This document shows, piece after piece, positions 1 to 8,313 of a DNA stretch of 35,434 nucleotides. The stretch covers positions 1-35,434 of the forward strand of contig WRPF01000038.1 of assembly GCA_009773335.1 (NCBI GenBank), written 5' to 3'. The number at the start of each line of letters is the position of its first letter. Positions within the stretch are counted from its first letter, which is position 1. A model generated the notes under the pieces. It was given only the letters and a program-made list of their open reading frames with translations, ran no database searches and had not been told where the DNA came from. The stretch is from Caulobacteraceae bacterium (GTDB lineage Bacteria > Pseudomonadota > Alphaproteobacteria > Caulobacterales > Aquidulcibacteraceae). Both the position numbers and the translations under genes were made by a program.

Positions 1-1001
1 GGCGCGACAGGCGCAAGCGGGCGCACGCGCGGGCGCGGCGGCGGCGCAGTGGGCGGCAGCGATGCGACGGTGGCCGGTACGCCCGAAGCAATCGGGATGG
101 GAAGACCCGCGTCCGGCACGAGCGCGCCTTCCGGCGCCACGATCGGCGCGAAAGGCATCAGGCGTACGTAGTCGATCGGGTGTTGAGACACCGAAAGCTT
201 CACGCGCCACAGGCCCTGCGCATCGCGGGTCGCCGCGCCGACGAGCAGGCCACGCGGAAACACCCCGCCATCGCCGGAGGTGACGATCCGTTCGCCTTCG
301 CGCAGCGCGCCGCTGGGCGCCTGATATTCGAGGCGTGGAGAATTGATCTCGGCGGCGCCCGTCTCGATGCGCGGCGCAAGCGAGGCATCGCCCGAGAGCA
401 TAGCGCGGGCGCGGCTCTGCAGGCCCATGACCGGGATCTTGGAGTTGAAATCGTCAAGGATCAGCACCCGCGACGAGCGCCGCCCGACCGCGACCACCCG
501 CCCGATGAGGCCGTTCTCGTTAAGGGCGATGTAGCCGCGCTCGACGCCATGGTCGGCGCCGGCGTTGGCCAGCAGCGTGCGTTTGAACGGCCCGCCGGCG
601 TCAAGGATGAGGCGCGCGGAAATGGTGCGGTCGCGCTGCGCGCCGACGCCGAACGCCTCCGGCGGCATCTTCAGCAGCGCCTCGTAGCGTTCCAGCCGTT
701 CGGCCAGCGCCATCGACGTCTCGCGCCACTGCCGGAGCTCGCGGTTTTCCTTCTCCAGCGCCTCGATGCGCCCGGTGGCGTTCCATGAATCGCCGACGCG
801 CTTGAAGAAACGGCCCGTCACGGCGGCGGGCCCCGCGCCCGCGCGCACGCCCGCGGCGGCCACATCGTCGCCCGCCGATACGCCGCCCTCGTCGCGCGTC
901 GCCAGAAACACCGCGCCGCCTGCGACCAGAACGAGCGCGGTGATTGCGCCGATGGTGATGCGGACGCCTGTGCGCTGCGCCCTGCTCCTGCGTCTCGCCA
1001 C
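1..1001 (-). CDS. mreC: Rod shape-determining protein MreC (3' end outside window)
   Basis: MreC is the periplasmic scaffold that links MreB filaments to the elongation peptidoglycan synthases. Translation from GTG at 1001-999 gives a short Arg-rich cytoplasmic start, one membrane segment (ITIGAITALVLVAGGAVFLA), then a coiled-coil stretch (IEALEKENRELRQWRETS) and the beta-rich MreC core, including NENGLIGRVVAVGRRSSRVLILDD and the late HPIDYVRLMPF motif. A Pro-rich tail (PPTAPPPRPRVRP) is still open at the left edge, so the C-terminus is missing. AAGGG lies about ten bases before the GTG, and I see no better ATG. It follows mreB by 63 bases on the same strand, the usual mreBC order. Identity is firm; the exact start is less so. 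Confidence 0.9.
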   Translation of the reverse strand, partial: MARRRSRAQRTGVRITIGAITALVLVAGGAVFLATRDEGGVSAGDDVAAAGVRAGAGPAAVTGRFFKRVGDSWNATGRIEALEKENRELRQWRETSMALAERLERYEALLKMPPEAFGVGAQRDRTISARLILDAGGPFKRTLLANAGADHGVERGYIALNENGLIGRVVAVGRRSSRVLILDDFNSKIPVMGLQSRARAMLSGDASLAPRIETGAAEINSPRLEYQAPSGALREGERIVTSGDGGVFPRGLLVGAATRDAQGLWRVKLSVSQHPIDYVRLMPFAPIVAPEGALVPDAGLPIPIASGVPATVASLPPTAPPPRPRVRPLAPVA

Positions 1002-1064
1002 GCGGTTTATCCCTTGCCCGTTGGGCCCTCGATCGGCCGGCTCACACGTCTAGCCGCTTCGCGC

Positions 1065-2191
<1,127 letters not shown>

Positions 2192-2387
2192 ACCCCCAAA
2201 GTCCCCGGCCCCGGAGCCCTCAAAGCCTTGCAGCGCATGGACAAAGAGCGGGTCGCAGTCCCGTCCGCAGCCACGACGGCCGGCGAATCAGCGCTTCGAC
2301 TCACACCTCACACGCGAGCAATGAGGCTGTGCATGAGCCCTGCGGCCGGCGCAAGGGTGCAACGGCAGGAGGTCTCCCCAACGTCAG

Positions 2388-2416
2388 CTTGCGCCCGCCG
2401 ACGCACCCTTTACGAT
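2388..2416 (+). promoter_or_regulatory. Possible promoter of the MoxR-type ATPase gene
   Basis: CTTGCG and TACGAT are separated by 17 bases. The -10-like box lies 25 bases before the ATG at 2442, leaving a short leader that contains the GAGAGG ribosome-binding site. This is a consensus match by eye only. Confidence 0.33.
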
Positions 2417-2441
2417 GACGGGAACGTCACGAGAGGACCGC

Positions 2442-3293
2442 ATGCGTTTCGAGGGCACATCGAACTACATCGCCACCGACGACCTGAAGGTGGCGGTCAA
2501 CGCCGCGATCACGCTGGAGCGCCCGCTCCTCGTGAAGGGCGAGCCGGGCACCGGCAAGACGGTGCTGGCCATCGAGGTGGCCAAGGCGCTCGGCTCGCCG
2601 CTCATCGAATGGCACATCAAGTCGACCACCAAGGCCCACCAGGGCCTCTACGAGTACGATGCGGTCATGCGCCTGCGCGACAGCCAGCTCGGCGACCCGC
2701 GCTCCACCGACATCAAGAACTACATCAAGAAGGGCAAGCTCTGGGAGGCGTTCGAGAGCGACCAGCGCCCGATCCTGCTCATCGACGAAGTCGACAAGGC
2801 CGACATCGAGTTCCCGAACGATCTCCTGCAGGAGCTCGATCGCATGGAATTCTATTGCTACGAGACCAACGAGACCATCAAGGCCAGGATCCGCCCGCTG
2901 GTGATCATCACCTCGAACAACGAGAAGGAACTGCCGGACGCGTTCCTGCGCCGCTGCTTCTTCCACTACATCCGCTTCCCGGATGAGGACACGATGAAGG
3001 CGATCATCGACGTCCACTTCCCGAAGATCAAAGGCCGCCTCGTCGGCGAGGCGCTGAAAATCTTCTACGACATGCGGAAAGTGCCGGGCCTGAAGAAGAA
3101 GCCGAGCACGTCCGAACTGCTCGACTGGCTGAAACTCCTGATGACCGACGACATCGATCCGGAAATCCTCAGGAACAAGGATCCGACGAAGCTGATCCCG
3201 CCGCTGCACGGCGCGCTGCTGAAGAACGAGGCCGACGTGCAGCTGTTTGAACGCCTGGCGTTCCTGGCGCGGCGGGAGCAACGGGGGAGCTAG
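2442..3293 (+). CDS. MoxR-type AAA+ ATPase
   Basis: This is a 283-residue AAA+ ATPase of the MoxR group, proteins thought to act as chaperones in maturation of partner complexes, often with a von Willebrand A (VWA) protein. Visible motifs are Walker A GEPGTGKT (residues 33-40), Walker B ILLIDEVDKAD (about 111-121), sensor 1 ITSNN (156-160) and the arginine-finger region DAFLRRC (166-172). The ATG at 2442 is chosen over the upstream ATG at 2415 because GAGAGG sits five bases before it. The usual downstream VWA (CoxE-like) gene is absent: the next gene is convergent and ends seven bases away. Family assignment is firm; substrate unknown. Confidence 0.9.
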   Translation: MRFEGTSNYIATDDLKVAVNAAITLERPLLVKGEPGTGKTVLAIEVAKALGSPLIEWHIKSTTKAHQGLYEYDAVMRLRDSQLGDPRSTDIKNYIKKGKLWEAFESDQRPILLIDEVDKADIEFPNDLLQELDRMEFYCYETNETIKARIRPLVIITSNNEKELPDAFLRRCFFHYIRFPDEDTMKAIIDVHFPKIKGRLVGEALKIFYDMRKVPGLKKKPSTSELLDWLKLLMTDDIDPEILRNKDPTKLIPPLHGALLKNEADVQLFERLAFLARREQRGS

Positions 3294-3300
3294 CCCCCCC

Positions 3301-4713
3301 CTACCGCGCCAGCGAAATCTCCACGCGCCGGTTCTGGATTTCACGGACGCCGGGACCGGTGGCGACCAGCGGCTCGCTTGAGCCGCGGCCCTCCGCTATG
3401 ATCTGGTCCGCTGGGAAGCCCTGAACAATGAGTGCATCGGCGACGGACTGCGCTTGCCTTTGCGAGAGACGAACGGCGTACGTTGGGGACATGCTCGTGT
3501 CCGTGTGTCCGGTGACCACGATCTTCGACAGACCGCAGAACTCGCGCAGTAAATTGAGCTGAGGCGCGGTCTGCCTGGCGAATGATTCAAGGACGGTCAT
3601 GGCTTCCGGCGTCACCACGGCGCTGTCGAAGTTGAAGAATACGTTCACCGGCACTCGGAGCTGCTCGCAGCGTTGCGCCACCGGAATGGCAGGCCCCGCC
3701 GAAGCGAGCGCCGTACGCGCCTCTCCGACATAGCGACCATTCGGAAAGGCCTGCAGATAGAGCCGGAACAGGGTGTCGCCGCCCAGCGTGCGCGCGGCGC
3801 CGATCACTACGTCTTCAGAAGCCGTCAACTCCGCACTCGCCGCCGTCGCACACGACGCCAGACACACCTGCCCGACGCTTGCGCTCTGGAACCACGGCGT
3901 CTGGCGCCCGCCGGTGGTCGTCTGCACTTCATCGCCGACAGAATCGAGTATCTGCAGCACCGTGCCGGGCTTGCCGATCCACGTCTTCAGCGCCGAGGTG
4001 AACGGGCTGTTGCGGCCGCCGCCATCCGACGCCGTATGTCCCGGCGCGGTTGCGAACGCGATGACCGTGCGCGGGGGCGCGGCGATTTCCGCGAGGCCGC
4101 GCGTCTGCGACGCGGAGCGTCCGATGCCACGCACGCGCTCTTCCCAGGGGTTGTTGCGGCAGGCGTCGAAGATGAGGAGATTCGCGCCCGGCGCGCGCAA
4201 CTGCTTGAGTTGCTCGCTGATTTCCGTCGTCGACACCGCCACACGACGCAGGATGGTCTGCACCTGGTTGGTCGGCATGCGTGCAAAATCCGCCGCCGGC
4301 AGGCGCGCGCCCACGGGAATGAGAAAATTCGCGCCGTCCACCTGGATGGCATGACCGGCGTAATAGATCACCACCTGCGCATCGTCGGGCGCTGCGGCCA
4401 CCTTCGTGCCGAAAGCGGCGAGGGCCGCACTCATCGTGCCGCCGTCGGCGTTGGTCACCAGATCCGCCTGGAAGCCGACGCGCATCAGCGCCTCGCGGAT
4501 GTCGGTCGCATCGTTGAGCGGATTGCGCAGGTCCGGCACGAAGCCCGCAGCTTCCGACGCCGCGATCCCGGTCGCGCTCGCATCGACACGCCCGTCGCCG
4601 TTGTAGTCGGCGTTGCCGATCACCAGCGCGAGCTTGGTCACAGGCGCCTGCGCGCTGCCCATCCCCGCCGCAAACACAACGCACGCCGCCAGAATCCGGG
4701 CAGTCCACCGCAT
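3301..4713 (-). CDS. Exported caspase-family (C14) protein fused to an OmpA-like peptidoglycan-binding domain
   Basis: A 470-residue protein with an N-terminal signal peptide (cleavage predicted after AQA, residue 23). A caspase/metacaspase fold follows, starting KLALVIGNADY, with the catalytic pair visible as His121 in YYAGHAIQVDG and Cys185 in IFDACRNNPW. Residues about 354-470 form an OmpA C-terminal domain (FNFDSAVVTPEA, VVTGHTDTS, LSQRQAQSVADAL, NRRVEI), which binds diaminopimelate in peptidoglycan through Asp/Arg residues of these motifs. The protease should therefore sit in the periplasm, tethered to the wall. AGGGGAG lies six bases before the ATG. Both catalytic residues are intact, so activity is plausible; target unknown. 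Confidence 0.9.
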   Translation of the reverse strand: MRWTARILAACVVFAAGMGSAQAPVTKLALVIGNADYNGDGRVDASATGIAASEAAGFVPDLRNPLNDATDIREALMRVGFQADLVTNADGGTMSAALAAFGTKVAAAPDDAQVVIYYAGHAIQVDGANFLIPVGARLPAADFARMPTNQVQTILRRVAVSTTEISEQLKQLRAPGANLLIFDACRNNPWEERVRGIGRSASQTRGLAEIAAPPRTVIAFATAPGHTASDGGGRNSPFTSALKTWIGKPGTVLQILDSVGDEVQTTTGGRQTPWFQSASVGQVCLASCATAASAELTASEDVVIGAARTLGGDTLFRLYLQAFPNGRYVGEARTALASAGPAIPVAQRCEQLRVPVNVFFNFDSAVVTPEAMTVLESFARQTAPQLNLLREFCGLSKIVVTGHTDTSMSPTYAVRLSQRQAQSVADALIVQGFPADQIIAEGRGSSEPLVATGPGVREIQNRRVEISLAR

Positions 4714-4812
4714 GACGATCTCCCCTTTGAAGGCGGAGATTAGCGGGTCTGTGTGGGGAATCCAGATAAGGATCTCTCTCGCCGGGGTGAGATCATCGCC
4801 AGACGCGCGCTC

Positions 4813-4855
4813 CTCTTTCTCCGAGTTTGCGGCGTGCGCCGCCCCGGAGAAAGAG
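4813..4855. repeat. Two-tier stem-loop in the caspase upstream region
   Basis: A perfect 11-base inverted repeat (CTCTTTCTCCG at 4813-4823 and its complement at 4845-4855) encloses a second five-pair stem (GCGGC, loop GTGC, GCCGC, 4829-4842). No T-run follows on either strand, so it is not a standard terminator. It lies about 100 bases upstream of the caspase start and could be an operator or a transcript structure. Confidence 0.55.
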
Positions 4856-4969
4856 ATTTGTGCCGCTTCTCAAAAGTGGGCGCGCGGAATTCGGGAAAAA
4901 TAGAGGGATAGATTTGGCCCATTCCCCCACCTTTCGCCGCGCCGGCCCATGGCCGCCAACAAATGCACA

Positions 4970-4991
4970 TGAATCTATCCGACCGGACTCC
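4970..4991 (+). promoter_or_regulatory. 22-base motif shared with 29916-29937, upstream of paralogous genes
   Basis: The 22 bases beginning TGAATCTATCC and ending CGGACTCC are identical in both copies. They contain the imperfect palindrome TCCGACCGGA. Similarity extends on both sides: an ATGGCCGCCA block about ten to twenty bases upstream, and a TGGGATCAT block downstream. The motif lies 54 bases before the ATG here and 42 before the other copy's ATG. It may be a promoter/operator or one end of a duplicated unit. Confidence 0.6.
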
Positions 4992-5045
4992 TGGCCATGG
5001 GATCATCGCTTTGTTTTCAACAGGCGATGGAGCCCAGGACCACCC

Positions 5046-5540
5046 ATGCAGATCCACAAACCCCTCCGCAGCAGCATCGAAAAGATCAGAACCCACGTCC
5101 GGTCCCTCCGGGTGTGGGGGCTGGAGGTGTATGCGTGGTGGGTGCTGGGGTTCGGCAATCGCGAGGAGCGCATCGATCTGCGCGGCGACATCCGTGACGC
5201 GCGCTGCGAGGTGCGTGAGCTGATCTTTCTGAGCATGGTCTCGCGCATGACGTTCCAGAAGCGCACGCGGCGATGGATGCGTCCGCCGTCCGCGCGCAGC
5301 GGCTTCCGCTACGCGCAAAGAAGGCTGAATCTCATCCGGCTCTACACGCGCGGCGTTCGATTGAAGACGCTCCGCGACATCCGCGATGTGCTGAACGATT
5401 TCGACCGCGTCGTGCAACGCGCCATCGCGCGGGTTCCGGAGGCGGCATGTACGGGCGGGCTCACGATTGTAGCGGCGCCTGCGTGCGCTTGCGGTTTCGC
5501 CGCGCCCGCACCCGCCGCCGAAGGCGCAGACACGTCATGA
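5046..5540 (+). CDS. Small basic helical protein of unknown function, paralogue 1
   Basis: I do not recognise this 164-residue family. The sequence looks all-helical and Arg-rich. A Trp-rich amphipathic or membrane-associated segment (SLRVWGLEVYAWWVLGFG) comes first, then a charged helix, then the block GFRYAQRRLNLIRL-YTRGVRLKTLRDIRDVLNDF, and an Ala/Pro-rich tail ending Asp-Thr-Ser. The protein at 29980-30456 is clearly paralogous: it shares SLR-W-LE--AW, GFRYA--R--L, TR-V, TL--R--LND and the DTS end. Upstream (4970-4991) and downstream (5550-5652) DNA is also shared. The start at 5046 has AGGA six bases upstream; the frame is open further up but without support. No HUH, DDE or other transposase motif is visible. 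Confidence 0.65.
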   Translation: MQIHKPLRSSIEKIRTHVRSLRVWGLEVYAWWVLGFGNREERIDLRGDIRDARCEVRELIFLSMVSRMTFQKRTRRWMRPPSARSGFRYAQRRLNLIRLYTRGVRLKTLRDIRDVLNDFDRVVQRAIARVPEAACTGGLTIVAAPACACGFAAPAPAAEGADTS

Positions 5541-5549
5541 CCTCCGAAA

Positions 5550-5652
5550 CAGGACCGCGGGCCTATGGCCCGCATTTTCAGTATTCAGGTCACGCGAGAT
5601 TCTGCGGAGTCTGGCGCCACCCGGGTATGCGGGCCATAGGCCCGCGGTCCTG
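5550..5652. repeat. Long palindromic element with conserved core, copy 1
   Basis: Arms at 5550-5575 and 5627-5652 are perfect 26-base inverted repeats. Each arm also contains its own palindrome, GCGGGCC-TAT-GGCCCGC. The 51-base loop holds a 25-base core (5592-5616) identical to 30508-30532, which can form a small hairpin AGATTC-TGCG-GAGTCT with one G-U pair. The element starts ten bases after the stop codon of the paralogue-1 gene. It resembles a pair of REP sequences in opposite orientation and could also stop transcription before tldD. Confidence 0.85.
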
Positions 5653-5766
5653 CTCGCCGACGCCGGCGCATTCCCGCACTGTTCACCCAAAAACCAGGCC
5701 ACATCCCGAAAGACGCCCTATATCATCCCCAAGACTCATCCCCCCGCCCCCATCCCGGAGACTCCC

Positions 5767-7185
5767 ATGGCCGATGGCCTCGCAGGCGCTAACGAAGGCG
5801 CGCCCCTCGATCTCGACGCCGCCCAGAAGATCCTCGCGGATGCCTCTCGCGGCGCCGATGACGGGGAGCTGTTCGTGGAGGACAGCCGGTCGGAGAGCTT
5901 CCTGTGGGACGACGGGCGGCTGAAATCGGCGAGCTATGACGCGAGCCAGGGCTTCGGCCTCAGGCTCGTGGCTGGCGAGCGCGCGGGCTACGGCCACTCC
6001 AGCGTGCTCGACGAGGACGCCGTGCGCCGCGCCGCCGACGCCGCGAAACTCGCGCTGCGCGGCCATTCCGGCACGCTCGACGTCGCCCCGCCCCGCACCA
6101 ACGCCAAGCTCTACCGCGACGTCGATCCCCTCGCCGCGCCCGGCTTCACCGACAAGACCGACCTCCTCGCCGAGATCGACGCCTATGTCCGCGCGAAGGA
6201 CCCGCGCGTGGTTCAGGCGACGGTCTCGATCGCAGGATCACGCCGCGCGGTGACCATCGTGCGCCCCGACGGCGAACGCTACGAGGACGCCCGCCCGCTG
6301 GTGCGGGTGAACGTATCGGTGACGGTGGAGAAGGATGGGCGGCGCGAATCGGGGTCGTCGGGAATCGGCGGGCGCGAATCGTATGAGGCGTTCATCGCGC
6401 CGGACCGCTGGAAGAAAGTCGCCGACGAAGCGCTACGCATCGCGCTCGTGAATCTTGATTCGATTCCTGCGCCTGCGGGCGAGATGGACGTGGTGCTCGG
6501 GCCGGGCTGGCCGGGCGTGCTGCTGCACGAAGCGGTGGGCCACGGTCTCGAGGGCGACTTCAATCGCAAGGAAACCTCTGCTTTTGCAGGCAAAATTGGC
6601 CAGCGCGTCGCGAGCCCCGGCGTCACCGTCGTCGACGACGGCACGTTTCATGACCTGCGCGGCTCGCTCACCATCGACGACGAAGGCACGCCGACTTCGC
6701 GCACGGTGTTGATCGAGGACGGGATTCTGAAGGGCTATCTGCAGGACCGGATGAATGCGCGGCTCATGGGAGTGTCGCCTACGGGCAACGGTCGGCGCGA
6801 AAGTTATGCGCACACGCCGATGCCGCGGATGACCAACACCTTCATGACCGCCGGCGACAAGGACCCCGAGGAGATTCTGCGTTCGCTGAAGCGCGGCGTG
6901 TATGCGGTGAACTTCGGCGGCGGCCAGGTCGACATCACATCGGGCAAGTTCGTGTTCCAGTGCACCGAGGCGTATCTCGTTGAAAACGGGCAGATAAAAG
7001 CCCCCATCAAGGGCGCGACGCTGATCGGCGACGGCCCCACCGCGCTCACCCGCGTGACCATGATCGGCAACGATCTGAAGCTCGACGAGGGCGTCGGCAC
7101 GTGCGGAAAAGGCGGCCAGAGCGTGCCCGTCGGCGTCGGTCAGCCGACGCTCTACATCCAGGGGCTGACGGTCGGAGGCCTCTGA
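5767..7185 (+). CDS. tldD: Metalloprotease TldD
   Basis: TldD, with its partner TldE/PmbA, forms a cytoplasmic zinc protease chamber that degrades unfolded peptides and matures some modified peptides. The 472-residue product has the family length. The zinc motif HEAVGH (residues 254-259) is followed by GLEGDFNRKETSAFAGKIGQ. The C-terminal part has the characteristic NFGGGQVDITSGKFVF and a GTCGKGGQSVPVGVGQPTL stretch whose Cys matches the third zinc ligand region. The ATG at 5767 has GGAG six bases before it. No partner pmbA is in the window. A perfect hairpin at 7194-7219 follows the stop. Confidence 0.96.
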   Translation: MADGLAGANEGAPLDLDAAQKILADASRGADDGELFVEDSRSESFLWDDGRLKSASYDASQGFGLRLVAGERAGYGHSSVLDEDAVRRAADAAKLALRGHSGTLDVAPPRTNAKLYRDVDPLAAPGFTDKTDLLAEIDAYVRAKDPRVVQATVSIAGSRRAVTIVRPDGERYEDARPLVRVNVSVTVEKDGRRESGSSGIGGRESYEAFIAPDRWKKVADEALRIALVNLDSIPAPAGEMDVVLGPGWPGVLLHEAVGHGLEGDFNRKETSAFAGKIGQRVASPGVTVVDDGTFHDLRGSLTIDDEGTPTSRTVLIEDGILKGYLQDRMNARLMGVSPTGNGRRESYAHTPMPRMTNTFMTAGDKDPEEILRSLKRGVYAVNFGGGQVDITSGKFVFQCTEAYLVENGQIKAPIKGATLIGDGPTALTRVTMIGNDLKLDEGVGTCGKGGQSVPVGVGQPTLYIQGLTVGGL

Positions 7186-7193
7186 GCGAATCC

Positions 7194-7219
7194 GGGTGCG
7201 TCAATTTTCTGACGCACCC
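7194..7219 (+). terminator. Hairpin after tldD
   Basis: GGGTGCGTCA (7194-7203) pairs perfectly with TGACGCACCC (7210-7219) around a six-base loop. It begins eight bases after the tldD stop. The following sequence is only mildly T-rich (CATCTTCTC), so it may be a weak terminator or an mRNA 3'-end stabiliser. Confidence 0.65.
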
Positions 7220-7256
7220 CATCTTCTCGACTCAGTTTGTTTGTGCGTTAAGCGCG

Positions 7257-7272
7257 ATGCGTTTCGACGCAT
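7257..7272 (+). promoter_or_regulatory. TTCG-loop hairpin in the leader of the Lys/Ala-rich gene
   Basis: ATGCGT and ACGCAT pair perfectly around a TTCG tetraloop. The hairpin ends one base before the GGGAG ribosome-binding site region (7273-7277) and 14 bases before the ATG at 7287, so it could set mRNA stability or translation. Confidence 0.45.
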
Positions 7273-7286
7273 GGGAGACTATAACT

Positions 7287-7397
7287 ATGGCGACGAAGAC
7301 TGCTCCGAAGAAAGCTGCTGCAAAGGCTCCGGCCAAGGCTGCGGCGAAAAAAGCGGCTCCCAAAAAGGCCGCCAAGAAAGTCGCGAAGAAGAAGTAA
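7287..7397 (+). CDS. 36-residue Lys/Ala-rich histone H1-like peptide
   Basis: The product is made almost only of Lys, Ala and Pro, in KKAA/KAPAK repeats after MATKTAP. This resembles the C-terminal tail of eukaryotic histone H1 and of bacterial H1-like DNA-binding proteins. Its charge suggests nucleic-acid binding in the cytoplasm; that is inference. The frame extends upstream to 7101 inside tldD, but the ATG at 7287 with GGGAG nine bases before it marks the start. Flanking signals support a separate gene: the tldD hairpin and a leader hairpin upstream, and a very strong terminator 24 bases after the stop. Confidence 0.8.
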   Translation: MATKTAPKKAAAKAPAKAAAKKAAPKKAAKKVAKKK

Positions 7398-7420
7398 GCT
7401 TCTTCATTGCGCGAAAATCA

Positions 7421-7456
7421 GGCGTCGGTCCGAACGGGCCGGCGCCTTTTTCTTTT
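7421..7456 (+). terminator. Strong Rho-independent terminator
   Basis: An 11-pair stem (7421-7431 with 7436-7446, two G-U pairs, loop GAAC) is followed directly by TTTTTCTTTT. It follows the Lys/Ala-rich gene. On the other strand it lies downstream of the methyltransferase gene ending at 7477. Confidence 0.92.
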
Positions 7457-7476
7457 CCCCTTCTGGATCAAGCATT

Positions 7477-8313
7477 TCATGCCGAAGCCGAAACGATCCG
7501 CGTTGCGCCCGTCATCATGACTCCGTCCGAGCCCACATGGGCGCTGAGCGCATCGCGCACCGCCGCCGTCACCGCCGCCCGCTGATCGTCCCCCACCTCG
7601 CGCATCATCGCCGAGACGGGCCCCACCTGCAGCGTCGTCGTCATCGCATCGTCAAGATCGGCGCCCACTGACATCGCCGCGTCGAACGGCGCGATCGTGA
7701 TCCGCGTGAACCCCGCTGTCTCGAGTATCTTGCGGACACGGTCGGCATCGGCGAACGCGAACGGCCCCGGCGCATGCGGATCGGGCGCGACCTTCGGCGG
7801 CCCGAGCACACGCATCGCCGCAAACGTCGGCACGCTCACCCACGGATTGTCCGCAAACGCCCGCCAGCAGACGAACGCCATCCGCCCGCCCGGCTTCAGC
7901 GCCCCGTGCAGATGCGCGAACGCCGCTGCGGGGTCGGAAAAGAACATCACGCCGAACCGCGAAAAGATCAGCTCGTGCGGCCCGCCGAGCGGCGCGACCG
8001 AGGCGTCGGCCTTCTCGAAGCGGACGTTGGCGATCGCGCCCGCACGCTCGTGCGCCCGCGCCAGCATCGGCGCCGAGACGTCGACGCCCAGCACGGCCCC
8101 GCCCGCGCCCACGGCCCTCGCCAACGCCAGGGTTGTATCCCCGCATCCGCACCCCACATCGAGCACACGCTCACCGGCCTGCGCCGCCGCCACGCGCATC
8201 GCCTCGTCGCCGAACGGCGCGATCAGGTGATCGAGCCTTTCCTGCTGTTGCGTCCAGCGCTGGCCCACTTCCTCGTTCCAGAACGCGATCTGTTCGTCAT
8301 TGTCGGCCGCCAT
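7477..8313 (-). CDS. Class I SAM-dependent methyltransferase
   Basis: A 278-residue cytosolic methyltransferase of the UbiE/small-molecule type; substrate unknown. The SAM-binding motif I is VLDVGCGCGDTTLALA, followed by the acidic motif II LGVDVSAPMLARAHERA, FEKADAS, and a post-motif region ELIFSRFGVMFFSDPAAAFAHLHGALKPGGRMAFVCWR. The frame is open far upstream through the divergent receptor gene, but MAADNDEQ at 8313 has GGAG six bases before it and begins the conserved part. It is transcribed away from the TonB receptor gene. Confidence 0.88.
   Translation of the reverse strand: MAADNDEQIAFWNEEVGQRWTQQQERLDHLIAPFGDEAMRVAAAQAGERVLDVGCGCGDTTLALARAVGAGGAVLGVDVSAPMLARAHERAGAIANVRFEKADASVAPLGGPHELIFSRFGVMFFSDPAAAFAHLHGALKPGGRMAFVCWRAFADNPWVSVPTFAAMRVLGPPKVAPDPHAPGPFAFADADRVRKILETAGFTRITIAPFDAAMSVGADLDDAMTTTLQVGPVSAMMREVGDDQRAAVTAAVRDALSAHVGSDGVMMTGATRIVSASA

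Larger units (their letters stand above)
4714..5045. other. 332-bp divergent intergenic region
   Basis: From left to right it contains the upstream region of the caspase gene, a long hairpin at 4813-4855, and from about 4941 the start of a block shared with 29881-29980, including the 22-base motif at 4970-4991. No ORF here looks real. Confidence 0.6.

Noticed and set aside
5046-5540. Idea that the paralogous small proteins are RAYT-type transposases acting on the nearby palindromes
   Set aside because: RAYTs carry a His-x-His (HUH) motif and a downstream catalytic Tyr in a recognisable fold; neither protein shows them.
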